A DNA stretch of 47,582 nucleotides from SAR202 cluster bacterium (GTDB taxonomy: Bacteria > Chloroflexota > Dehalococcoidia > Lucifugimonadales > Lucifugimonadaceae), in the NCBI GenBank assembly GCA_009392215.1, contig VFGZ01000023.1:1-47582 (forward strand), written 5' to 3'. Under the pieces are notes generated by a model. It had not been told where the DNA came from and ran no database searches. It saw only the letters and a program-made list of their open reading frames with translations. Positions 36,384-44,413 of the stretch are shown in pieces; the first letter of the stretch is position 1, and each line of letters begins with the position of its first letter. Made by a program: the position numbers and the translations under genes.

Positions 36384-37271
36384 ATGAGCAAACTCAATAT
36401 CATGGCCTCACGACATTCGGCTTTTTACAGTCCGATGATTTGCACTATAGCCGGAGGATTCCTCGAAAAAGAGGGTCTTTCCGGTGAATATCATGTTGTC
36501 GAGGCTGGCAGCACCAGCGGAGGCGCAGTGGCCGAGGGCCGTATGGACGTTGCCCAAGCCGCGGTCTCTGCAAGTTGGAGTCCACTCGATAACGGTACAA
36601 GACCAGCATTCGCTCATTTTGCACAGATCAACAGATACGACGGTTTCTTTATTGCAGCCCGTGAACCTGATACGGATTTTTCCTGGAGCAAGCTTTTGAG
36701 CGGTAAGTTCCTGCACGTGCATGGTGGGCAGCCTGAGGCTATGCTGCGTTATGGCGCTTTTAAGCAGGGCCTTGACCTGTCGGACGTAGACGATATTCCA
36801 TCTCCTGGTGGATCCGAGATGATGGATCAATGGAGTAATGGTGAAGGAGACTATTTTCATGAGCAGGGCGCATTTCCTCAGCAGCTTGAACATGACGGAA
36901 AGGGTCATATCGTTGGATCGGTCGGTGAAGCTGTAGGTCCTGTGGCTTTTTCAAGCTTGGTAGGTCGCTGGGATTGGTTGGAGACCGATGATGCGAGGCG
37001 CTTTGCCGCGGCGTACAAACAGTCACGGGAATGGGTAAACACGGCTGATCCTGCGGAGATTGCCAGGGCCGAGGCCGATTTTTTCCCCGACATGGCAGAG
37101 AGTGCGATTGCATCTGCGGTGAGTTTTTACCAAAGTCTTGGTACTTGGTCAGGTGGTATTACTATAGAAGAGGACCTTTACCAAGCCGCACTTGATGTGT
37201 TTGAACACTCAAATCTTGTTGGTTTTCGGCATGCATACAGTGATGTGGTAGCACCACCACCTGTTATATAG
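36384..37271 (+). CDS. NMT1/THI5-like substrate-binding-fold protein without signal peptide
   Basis: A 295-residue protein with the type II periplasmic-binding fold, seen in AFYSPMICTIAGGFLEKEGLSGEYHVV and GGAVAEGRMDVAQAAVS. The start is ATG 36384, with AGGAAG upstream; the frame to 36357 adds nine poor residues. Homologues of the ABC type carry an export signal, but here the N terminus goes straight into the fold (MSKLNIMASRHSAFYSP), so the protein is probably cytoplasmic. The CCCFC motif of the thiamine-precursor synthase THI5 is absent. It may be a cytosolic sensor or enzyme, or use another export route. It is divergent from the family 5 binding-protein gene. Confidence 0.75.
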   Translation: MSKLNIMASRHSAFYSPMICTIAGGFLEKEGLSGEYHVVEAGSTSGGAVAEGRMDVAQAAVSASWSPLDNGTRPAFAHFAQINRYDGFFIAAREPDTDFSWSKLLSGKFLHVHGGQPEAMLRYGAFKQGLDLSDVDDIPSPGGSEMMDQWSNGEGDYFHEQGAFPQQLEHDGKGHIVGSVGEAVGPVAFSSLVGRWDWLETDDARRFAAAYKQSREWVNTADPAEIARAEADFFPDMAESAIASAVSFYQSLGTWSGGITIEEDLYQAALDVFEHSNLVGFRHAYSDVVAPPPVI

Positions 37272-37444
37272 GATTTTATTGGTTGTTCGAAAGGGTTTTC
37301 CATGTCAGGTTACATGTAAAACTCACCACTGTATGGGGCACCTAGTTTATGCAATTAACTTCCCTCGCTGAACGCCACGCAACTTTCTGAGAAGTTATTG
37401 ACCTAGACTCAGGGTTGATTGTCGAATTGATGGTAGATAAGTGA

Positions 37445-38905
37445 TTATGTTGCACTGCGGTCAACGTATATAGTTTTTGTTTGAGTGAAGAACTCGATCG
37501 CTGCCTTACCTTGTTCACGGTTTCCAGAGGAACTGGACTTCATACCACCGAAGGGTACCTGGGGTTCAACACCAGCGGTTTCGCCGTTGATCTTGACGAT
37601 GCCAGCTTCTATGCGGTCTGCAAAGTCCAGCACTGAATTTAGGTTACGTGTGAAGATTCCCGCGCTCAGCCCGTATTCGACTGAATTAGCGATTTCTAGT
37701 GCGTCTTCTGCATCGGAAGATGGAATTATTGACAAAACCGGTCCGAAGATTTCCTCGCACGCTATGAATGAGTCAGGAGCGACTTTTGTCATTACTGTTG
37801 GTTCTACGAATGTCCCTCGGTTGAATTTAGATCCTGTTGGAACTCCGCCTCCGGTCAGAATGTTCCCGCCGTCTTCAACGCCGCGCTTCACCATTGATTT
37901 AATGTTTTCTTTTGAGGCTTGATCGATAACGGGGACGACGATGGAGTCTGGATCTGACCCTGGTCCGATTTTTAGTGCTTCGGTTTTTTGGACAACAAGG
38001 CTTGTGAACTCTTCCATTACATTGCCAACCACGATAGCTCTGGAAGTTGCCGTACATTTTTGGCCTGAGTATTTCATTGCTCCCGAAACAGTAATCTCAG
38101 CGGCCTGTTCCAAGTCAGCATCAGGGAGGACGATTATGGGGTTTTTCCCGCCCATTTCGAGCTGGTACCGGTTTCCGCGCTTTGCTGATTCAGCGGCTAT
38201 TTGCATGCCAATTTTAGTTGAACCGGTAAATGAAACGGCACTTACATTTGGATTGGTAATTAACTCGTCACCTATCGCACCACCTGATCCAGTGATGAGG
38301 TTGAATACTCCGGATGGTAGGTCTATGGATTCCCACATTCGGGCGATCAAGGTTGCCACATGTGGGGTCGCTGAGGCTGGCTTGAGAACTATCGTATTTC
38401 CATAAACGAGTGCTGGTGCCATTTTCCAAATAGGTATGGCAAGAGGGAAGTTCCATGGCGTTATAAGACTTATGACACCCAGGGGCATACGATCTGTGTA
38501 TAGGAGGATATTTGGGTTTACTGATGGGACTACTGTCCCCACCGGATTTGATCCTTCGACTCCATAGTATTGGAGGAGTGCAACAGCGCGTCCAACTTCA
38601 CCGCGCGATTCTATAATCGCTTTTCCGGATTCTCGAGTTATTGCTTGTGCGTATTCCTCGAGATTTGCCTCGAGGTACGTAGCCGCTTTTAGGAGATATC
38701 CACCACGTGCAACTGAGGATGTCTGTCGCCAACTCCCTTTGACGTTGGAGGCTGCTTCAATAGCGGAGTGTGCATCGATCGTCGCGGATGATTGGAACTC
38801 TCCAATTACATCCGAGTGGTCTGCTGGATTAATGCTAGTTGTAAACTTTCTGGATGCTGAATCAACCCAAGCACCGTCAATATAGTTTTGATACCGCTGG
38901 ACCAT
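37445..38905 (-). CDS. NAD(P)-dependent aldehyde dehydrogenase
   Basis: Oxidises an aldehyde to the acid. The 486 residues from ATG 38905 (GGAGGG just upstream) contain TPWNFPLAIPIWK with catalytic Asn152, SFTGSTKIG, Glu250 (LEMGGKNP) and nucleophile Cys284 (GQKCTATSR). The C-terminal VPFGGMKSSSSGNREQGKAAIEFFTQTKTIY resembles 2-oxoglutarate-semialdehyde or succinate-semialdehyde dehydrogenases. The frame is open to 39022, but that segment has no family sequence. An aldolase gene lies 205 bases upstream on the same strand; linking the aldolase's aldehyde product to this enzyme is plausible but unproved. Confidence 0.92.
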   Translation of the reverse strand: MVQRYQNYIDGAWVDSASRKFTTSINPADHSDVIGEFQSSATIDAHSAIEAASNVKGSWRQTSSVARGGYLLKAATYLEANLEEYAQAITRESGKAIIESRGEVGRAVALLQYYGVEGSNPVGTVVPSVNPNILLYTDRMPLGVISLITPWNFPLAIPIWKMAPALVYGNTIVLKPASATPHVATLIARMWESIDLPSGVFNLITGSGGAIGDELITNPNVSAVSFTGSTKIGMQIAAESAKRGNRYQLEMGGKNPIIVLPDADLEQAAEITVSGAMKYSGQKCTATSRAIVVGNVMEEFTSLVVQKTEALKIGPGSDPDSIVVPVIDQASKENIKSMVKRGVEDGGNILTGGGVPTGSKFNRGTFVEPTVMTKVAPDSFIACEEIFGPVLSIIPSSDAEDALEIANSVEYGLSAGIFTRNLNSVLDFADRIEAGIVKINGETAGVEPQVPFGGMKSSSSGNREQGKAAIEFFTQTKTIYVDRSAT

Positions 38906-38993
38906 AATTTTCCCTCCGGGATTTCGATAGGTTGAACACTTCCAATTCTCGACTCTGTCTTGGCGAGTGTTGGGATACGCCAGAGATCGCCCA

Positions 38994-39022
38994 ATGCTGG
39001 CATCAGAGATCGTAAGTGTCAA
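38994..39022 (-). promoter_or_regulatory. Possible promoter of the aldehyde dehydrogenase gene
   Basis: On the minus strand a perfect TTGACA (39022-39017) is followed after 17 bases by CAGCAT (38999-38994), a weak -10. It lies upstream of the chosen start at 38905. Confidence 0.33.
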
Positions 39023-39110
39023 CGATCAGATTGGGCTTGCTGGGAAAACCTTCTTGTAATTCTGTTTCATATGTATCGTACTTGTGACTGAAAATTATTC
39101 ATGATTTGCA

Positions 39111-39875
39111 TCAGCGGTATGCCTGTACTCGCTCTATAAATGCTTCGCCATGTTTTTTAATCCACAATGGCCATGCAACTCCTACGCATTTCACGCCCAT
39201 GGATATGAATGATTCCAGGTTATCGTCAGTCACCAGTGTCCCTGCTATACCTCCTCCATTGATAATTAGGTCAATCGCTCGCTTAATAGCGTCTTGGACC
39301 TCTGGATGTTCCGGGTTGCCTACGTGGCCCATGGAGGCCGCCATGTCTGACGGCGCTACATAAAAGATATCGATCCCTTCGACTTTAGTAAGTTCAGGGA
39401 GATTTTCTATTGCTTCAAAATCTTCAATGAGTGGGATGCACTGGGCTTGCTCATTGGCTTTTAGAAAATAGTCATCCACCCCATAAGCACGTCGGCTTCC
39501 CGCAACTCCACGAATACCGCTAGGAGGATATTTGCATGCGCTGGCAGCTAATTTGGCATCTTCCAAAGTGATTACGTGGGGGACCATTACAGTACTGGCT
39601 CCCTGATCGAGGGCCCTCAATATTTGTGCTTCGTCCAGTTTATTTACTCGGACTAAGCTAGACATACCCCATAATTCACATGCGCGAGTTATGTCGGACA
39701 ACTCAGACCATGAAACTTTGCCGTGCTCGAAATCGATAAAAGCAGCGTCGAATCCGACGTGCCCGAGAAAGTCGCATATTTCTGCGTTGTTCAGGCCATT
39801 TGCAATGACACCTATACCGCCTTTGTCGATCGTATTTTTGAGCTGGTTGGGACTATATTCTCTTTTGCGCGCCAT
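39111..39875 (-). CDS. HpcH/HpaI-family class II aldolase (paralogue 3)
   Basis: A 254-residue member with the complete active site: His51 (IDFEH), Arg76 (SLVRV), Glu151 (IPLIED) and Asp177 (APSDMA). The YPPSGIRG substrate loop is canonical, unlike paralogue 2. The aldehyde dehydrogenase gene lies downstream on the same strand. Substrate unknown; the pyruvate-aldolase type is well supported. Confidence 0.9.
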   Translation of the reverse strand: MARKREYSPNQLKNTIDKGGIGVIANGLNNAEICDFLGHVGFDAAFIDFEHGKVSWSELSDITRACELWGMSSLVRVNKLDEAQILRALDQGASTVMVPHVITLEDAKLAASACKYPPSGIRGVAGSRRAYGVDDYFLKANEQAQCIPLIEDFEAIENLPELTKVEGIDIFYVAPSDMAASMGHVGNPEHPEVQDAIKRAIDLIINGGGIAGTLVTDDNLESFISMGVKCVGVAWPLWIKKHGEAFIERVQAYR

Positions 39876-40028
39876 ATGAGTTTCCTTGTGAAGGTTGTAG
39901 CACTTATATAAATGCCTGTGTTGATATCGTATTGTTTAGATGAAACGTACACTGGTTTGTTACAAATTGCTGGTGATTTTTGTGCGATATTTTGGCAATG
40001 AGACGTTTTGAGATTGTTCGGGTAAAAA

Positions 40029-40802
40029 ATGTCGAGATTCTCTAGAGCGAGAAAAGTTCATGGTCAGACGGTAGAAGGCAGGCGTGCTGTTCTTGAATCG
40101 TTGCGCGTAAAACGTGATATCGAACGTTTGATCATGCTTGAAGATTCTGAATTGGGGCCACAGCTTCGTGAGATAGTTTTTTTAGCCAATGAAGCTGGCA
40201 TACGTATAGATGCTGTTTCCAGGCGGGAACTCGAATCTCAATCGCAGACTAAAAAACATCAGGGTGTTATAGCAGTTGTACCAGATCCCAGATATCACCA
40301 ACCTGATGATTTATTATCTGCGGCTGGGCTCAAAGGTGAACATCCGTTGCTCTTGATGCTCGACGGGATTCAGGATCCCCATAATTTGGGAGCGATCGCT
40401 CGTACTGCTGAAGCTGCTGGTGTACATGGTTTGATAATTGCTGAGCGAAGGGCGGTTGGTGTTACGCCTGGTGCTATGCGTGCTTCGGCAGGTGCATTGG
40501 AACACATTAAGGTCTCCAGAGTTGGTAACCTCAATCGGACGGTTGAGAAGCTGAAAGAAAATGGCTTAGCTATTGTCGGTCTCGATGCCGCAGGCGATTC
40601 GGAGTATACCCAGATTGATCTTAAGGGTCCCGTTTTGATAGTTGTAGGATCTGAAGGTAAAGGCCTTTCGCGACTGATGCGGGAGAATTGCGATCAGGTC
40701 GCGTCAATTCCTATGGCTGGACAAATTTCATCGTTGAACGTTTCGGTAAGTGCCGCTATTGTTCTCTATGAAGCATTTAACCAGCGGTCTAAAGCTAGTT
40801 AG
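40029..40802 (+). CDS. rlmB: TrmH/SpoU-family 23S rRNA 2'-O-methyltransferase, RlmB-like
   Basis: A SAM-dependent SPOUT methyltransferase acting on 23S rRNA. The N-terminal L30e-like RNA-binding part starts HGQTVEGRRAVLESLRVKRDIERL. The knotted catalytic part shows the three motifs: DGIQDPHNLGAIARTAEAAGVHGLI, LIVVGSEGKGLSRLM and IPMAGQISSLNVSVSAAIVLYEA. The 257 residues fit RlmB (about 245). It stands alone on the plus strand, convergent with the next gene. The exact modified base cannot be confirmed here. Confidence 0.92.
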   Translation: MSRFSRARKVHGQTVEGRRAVLESLRVKRDIERLIMLEDSELGPQLREIVFLANEAGIRIDAVSRRELESQSQTKKHQGVIAVVPDPRYHQPDDLLSAAGLKGEHPLLLMLDGIQDPHNLGAIARTAEAAGVHGLIIAERRAVGVTPGAMRASAGALEHIKVSRVGNLNRTVEKLKENGLAIVGLDAAGDSEYTQIDLKGPVLIVVGSEGKGLSRLMRENCDQVASIPMAGQISSLNVSVSAAIVLYEAFNQRSKAS

Positions 40803-40832
40803 GCAATTTCGTTGTCGTGAAAAAAACTCAGA

Positions 40833-41855
40833 CTATCCTGTTTTGAAGTCGGAGATCACGTTTATTAACGGTTCACCTCTGGATAGCCGATCGATATTTG
40901 ATGCTACTGTTGCTGCTCGGCGATTGAGCGTACCAATTGTTGCGCCCGAGTGGTGGGGTGTCATGATTATGTTTTCTAGCTCCCAGAAGGGATACTTCGA
41001 AGGTCGTGGCGAATCGTCGTTACTGATCGGGTAGTCATACCATGTGTCTATCGCGGCGCCGGCAATAGATTTACTTGTAAGAGCATCGAAAAGTGCTTTT
41101 TCATTTACGATGTGGCCTCGTGCGGGATTTATCAGATAGGCGTTTTGGCGCATCAAACCTAATTCTCGTTCACCTATCAGGCTTTGTGTTGATTCTATTA
41201 ACGGTGTTGAAATCAGTACGAAGTCTGATTCGCTAAGCACCCAATCTATAGCTTTTATTCCAGAACCATACTCGACACCATCTGCCTGCGCCTCATTTAA
41301 CGTTTCTGATCTTCGCCCTGCAGCAATCACTCTCATTTCGTACGCGTTCGCAAGACGTGCTGTACGTTTGCCAATCGCTCCGTAACCTATGATCCCGAAA
41401 GTGCGCCCATACAATTCTCTATATGCACCGTGACGCCCAGGCCATTGTGACCAATTCCCATTGCGAAAAGACCTGTCACTTAGAAATAGTTCGTGATCTA
41501 ATGCTACTGCTACTGCCATAACCCATTCAGCGATCGGTGCTTCATGATGGTATGCGTTGGCTACTATCACGTTTTCTGGTACGGCGTCTGGCTCTATTCG
41601 ATCATAGCCTGCTGCTGGGATTAAAATTGCTTTTAATGATTTTGCAGCTTTGCCCATAGCGACGTTGAAATCGGTCCCGATATAGATATCTGCATCAGCT
41701 AAAACCGATGGTTCGGGTTTATTGTTGACATATTCAGTGACGATCCAGTCTACTTCAACGGTCACGGGCCACCGGTCATTTATTTGCTCTCCTGGTGGTA
41801 CTGGTGAAATCACCACCTTAAGCGGACGCGGTGAATTAGTATTGTTATTTGGCAT
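40833..41855 (-). CDS. D-2-hydroxyacid dehydrogenase family protein
   Basis: A 340-residue NAD(P)-dependent dehydrogenase of the D-isomer 2-hydroxyacid family. The Rossmann motif is GIIGYGAIGKRTARLANAYEMRVIAAGRR. The substrate Arg region is LINPARGHIV, where the family usually has NxxRG with a similar placement, and the catalytic His is in IMTPHHSG. The N-terminal catalytic domain is divergent. Substrates range from glycerate and phosphoglycerate to various keto acids and cannot be chosen. Single gene, divergent from the MFS gene. Confidence 0.85.
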   Translation of the reverse strand: MPNNNTNSPRPLKVVISPVPPGEQINDRWPVTVEVDWIVTEYVNNKPEPSVLADADIYIGTDFNVAMGKAAKSLKAILIPAAGYDRIEPDAVPENVIVANAYHHEAPIAEWVMAVAVALDHELFLSDRSFRNGNWSQWPGRHGAYRELYGRTFGIIGYGAIGKRTARLANAYEMRVIAAGRRSETLNEAQADGVEYGSGIKAIDWVLSESDFVLISTPLIESTQSLIGERELGLMRQNAYLINPARGHIVNEKALFDALTSKSIAGAAIDTWYDYPISNDDSPRPSKYPFWELENIIMTPHHSGATIGTLNRRAATVASNIDRLSRGEPLINVISDFKTG

Positions 41856-42030
41856 AGTCCGTTCCGATCCAATAGCAATAAAAGAAGTTAGGTTTGATTT
41901 TTATAATCAGACTAAGATCGGAGAGATTATCACGATAGTGGAGAAAACATTACTACTGCCACGCATTCCCGAGTCTATAATTTACCTTCGTTTCCATTCA
42001 TATTTTGACCACTTATAACAGTCGCGCCCA

Positions 42031-43509
42031 TTGACAATCGAAATAACTGATCCTAACCGTAACGTGACTGGTAACTACCATTGGAAAGTGTTTTGGACCG
42101 TAGCAATAGCTCTGTTTGCGATGGTCATGGATTTTTCAATTGTTTTCCTTGCACTCTCGTCTATTGCTGATGAATTTGATGTCACTTTACGGGCGGTCAC
42201 ATGGGTTGCAATTGCCAGCTCTTTGACTATGAGTGCATTCATGCTTCCACTGGGACGTGTGTCGGATATCACCGGCCGTAAGCGCTTTCACATCGTGGGC
42301 ATGATGCTTTTCGTAGTTGGCGCACTACTCGCATATTCCGCATCAAATCTTCAAATGCTTATCTTGGCTCGTGTGGTGATGTCGCTTGGAAGTGCAATGG
42401 GTCAGGCTGTGGTGTTCGCAATAATTGTCGGTGTTTTTCCAGGTAGCGAGCGTGGGAAAGCTCTTGGGATGATCACCACAACTGTCGCTATTGGCGCTGC
42501 CGCAGGTCCTATTGTGGCAGGCCCTGTTATCCAGGAATGGGGATGGCGATCAATATTTCTGGTAACAGCGTTGCCCACTATTGCGGGAATTGTTGCTGCG
42601 TTTGTTGTACTAGAGGACTCAAAAATCGGATCTGAAACCCGATCACTTGATGCGCGATTTGACTGGCTCGGGAGCATACTTTCAGCAGCAGCTTTATCCT
42701 TGTTGATTTTGACCATTTCGAATCCATTCGCGTTCGAATGGATTTCGCTACAAACAATCGCAGGATTTTTGGTAAGCCTGGTGTTGCTAGTGGCGCTAGT
42801 GCGATGGGAGTTGCGGACACCTGAACCCATGCTGAATCTGCGGTTTTTCAAAAATTCGACTTTTTCGTGGTCGACATCCACTAGGTTCCTAGGCTTTATC
42901 GGTGGTTCTGCAACCTTTTTTCTTATGCCCATATTTGTTCAAAGTTTTATGGGTTATGGCCAGAGATCTGCTGGGATGATTATGTTCGTAGGTGCATTAG
43001 GCATGGGGTTGGCATCACAGTTTTCTGGCCGATTGTCAGATAAATATGGATTCCGTAAATTCACGTTTATTGGTCTTGGTTTATTGGTTATGACTAACGT
43101 ATGGTTCTCATTTTTCGTTAAGGATTCGTCGCTAGTGATTGTGATGTCTGTTTTATTTCTTAATGGCCTTGGGATGGGACTTTGGATGGCCCCTAATATG
43201 AGTGCTACGCTTTCTACAGTGAGCCGTGTTGATTATGGTTCGATGAGTGCATTTCTCAACCTGGTGCGGAATGTTGGCAGCGTGATTGGTCAGGCGTTGA
43301 CAGCAGCCATAATCGCGGGAATCATGCTTAGTCGTGGTGCAGAGGTTCAGTTAGATCAGTTGTCTGAGTCGGATAATCCTGCTGTTACTGATGCCTTTAT
43401 CGCAGGTTGGAGTTTAACTTTCAGAGTGCTCGCTATAGTCACAATTATCGCCCTTATTTGCGCTGTTAGGACTAGGGTGTTTGTTAGTGACCGTTATGAC
43501 AGGATTTAG
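42031..43509 (+). CDS. MFS drug-type exporter, DHA2 (14-helix) family
   Basis: A 492-residue proton-coupled efflux protein resembling EmrB/QacA. About 14 hydrophobic segments run from WKVFWTVAIALFAMVMDFSIV to ILAIVTIIALICAV. MFS motif A is LPLGRVSDITGRKR between helices 2 and 3, with a second GRLSDKYGFRK in the second half. Motif C-like GAAAGPIVAGPVIQEWGWRSIF marks an exporter. The start is taken as TTG 42031, the only start before helix 1 apart from GTG 42064; neither has a ribosome site. An SDR gene follows after 52 bases. Substrate unknown. Confidence 0.88.
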   Translation: MTIEITDPNRNVTGNYHWKVFWTVAIALFAMVMDFSIVFLALSSIADEFDVTLRAVTWVAIASSLTMSAFMLPLGRVSDITGRKRFHIVGMMLFVVGALLAYSASNLQMLILARVVMSLGSAMGQAVVFAIIVGVFPGSERGKALGMITTTVAIGAAAGPIVAGPVIQEWGWRSIFLVTALPTIAGIVAAFVVLEDSKIGSETRSLDARFDWLGSILSAAALSLLILTISNPFAFEWISLQTIAGFLVSLVLLVALVRWELRTPEPMLNLRFFKNSTFSWSTSTRFLGFIGGSATFFLMPIFVQSFMGYGQRSAGMIMFVGALGMGLASQFSGRLSDKYGFRKFTFIGLGLLVMTNVWFSFFVKDSSLVIVMSVLFLNGLGMGLWMAPNMSATLSTVSRVDYGSMSAFLNLVRNVGSVIGQALTAAIIAGIMLSRGAEVQLDQLSESDNPAVTDAFIAGWSLTFRVLAIVTIIALICAVRTRVFVSDRYDRI

Positions 43510-43561
43510 TTCCAACGATCTTTTATCTACAAATATGACCTAGTGGTCGACAGGAGGCAAT

Positions 43562-44305
43562 ATGGGTCAACTAGATGGAAAAGTGGCAATTGTCACTGGG
43601 GGCGGATCGGGGATTGGTAAGGGAATTGCAAAAGCCTTCGTTGATGAGGGCTGTTCTGTAGTGATTGCGGCTCGTGATAGTCAAAGGCTCGATGATGCGG
43701 TGGATGACCTTAAGAGTTCGCCAGGAACCATTACTTCTATCCCGACCGATGTTACTGATGAAGAGCAAATGGTTAGCCTTTTTTCTAAGACTGTGAACCA
43801 GTTTGGTAGGCTGGATATTCTTGTGAATAATTCTGGTGCATTTGATGGAGGTCCGGTAGAAGACCTGACTATGGAACAATGGCAAAGGGTGATGCAGGTT
43901 AATGTGACGGGCCCTTTCCTCGGGGCGCGAGAAGCCTTCAAGATTATGAAAAAACAAGGAGGTGGCAGGATTATAAATATAGGAAGTATTGCCGCACAAA
44001 AACCTCGTCATAGCTCGTCTCCCTACACGACGAGTAAACATGCAGTCTGGGGACTGACCCAGTCATTGGCATTAGAAGGCCGTGATCACGGTATTGCGGT
44101 GAGTGCGCTCCATCCCGGAAATGTGATGGTTGAACGGCGAGGAGATGGTAAATCGGCGACAGGTCGCGATGAGGGTCCGGAACCGCTTATTTCAACAGAG
44201 GATATGGGGCGCACGGCTCTTTTGATGGCTACTCTCCCTGCGGATGCGAACATGCTTGAAGCCATAGTATTGCCGGTTAATCAACAATACTTGGGACGCG
44301 GTTAA
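43562..44305 (+). CDS. Short-chain dehydrogenase/reductase
   Basis: A 247-residue classical SDR. The cofactor loop is TGGGSGIGKGIA (12-23); NNSG at 89-92 replaces the usual NNAG; the catalytic Ser142, Tyr155 and Lys159 are in INIGSIAA and SPYTTSKHA. ARD after beta 2 suggests NADP(H) use but is not decisive. The start ATG has a strong AGGAGG upstream. Perhaps transcribed with the MFS gene 52 bases before it. Substrate unknown. Confidence 0.9.
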   Translation: MGQLDGKVAIVTGGGSGIGKGIAKAFVDEGCSVVIAARDSQRLDDAVDDLKSSPGTITSIPTDVTDEEQMVSLFSKTVNQFGRLDILVNNSGAFDGGPVEDLTMEQWQRVMQVNVTGPFLGAREAFKIMKKQGGGRIINIGSIAAQKPRHSSSPYTTSKHAVWGLTQSLALEGRDHGIAVSALHPGNVMVERRGDGKSATGRDEGPEPLISTEDMGRTALLMATLPADANMLEAIVLPVNQQYLGRG

Positions 44306-44413
44306 TCGACAATTTGATAGTGCCAAAAGGATTAGAGATTCTAGTTATCAAGAGGTCAGATTTTCCTTCGTTGTCGTTAAGTCCTCGGGATAAAAACATT
44401 TTCACGGAGATCC

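Noticed and set aside
41722-42018. 98-residue plus-strand frame before the MFS gene
   Set aside because: More than a third is antisense to the hydroxyacid dehydrogenase gene, and the rest has no recognisable sequence.
42031-42059. TTGACA-17-TAACCG as a promoter inside the MFS start
   Set aside because: The -35 box is the TTG start codon region itself, and a start downstream would remove the first transmembrane helix.
42402-42932. 176-residue minus-strand frame opposite the MFS gene
   Set aside because: Antisense to conserved transmembrane helices; no motif or ribosome site.
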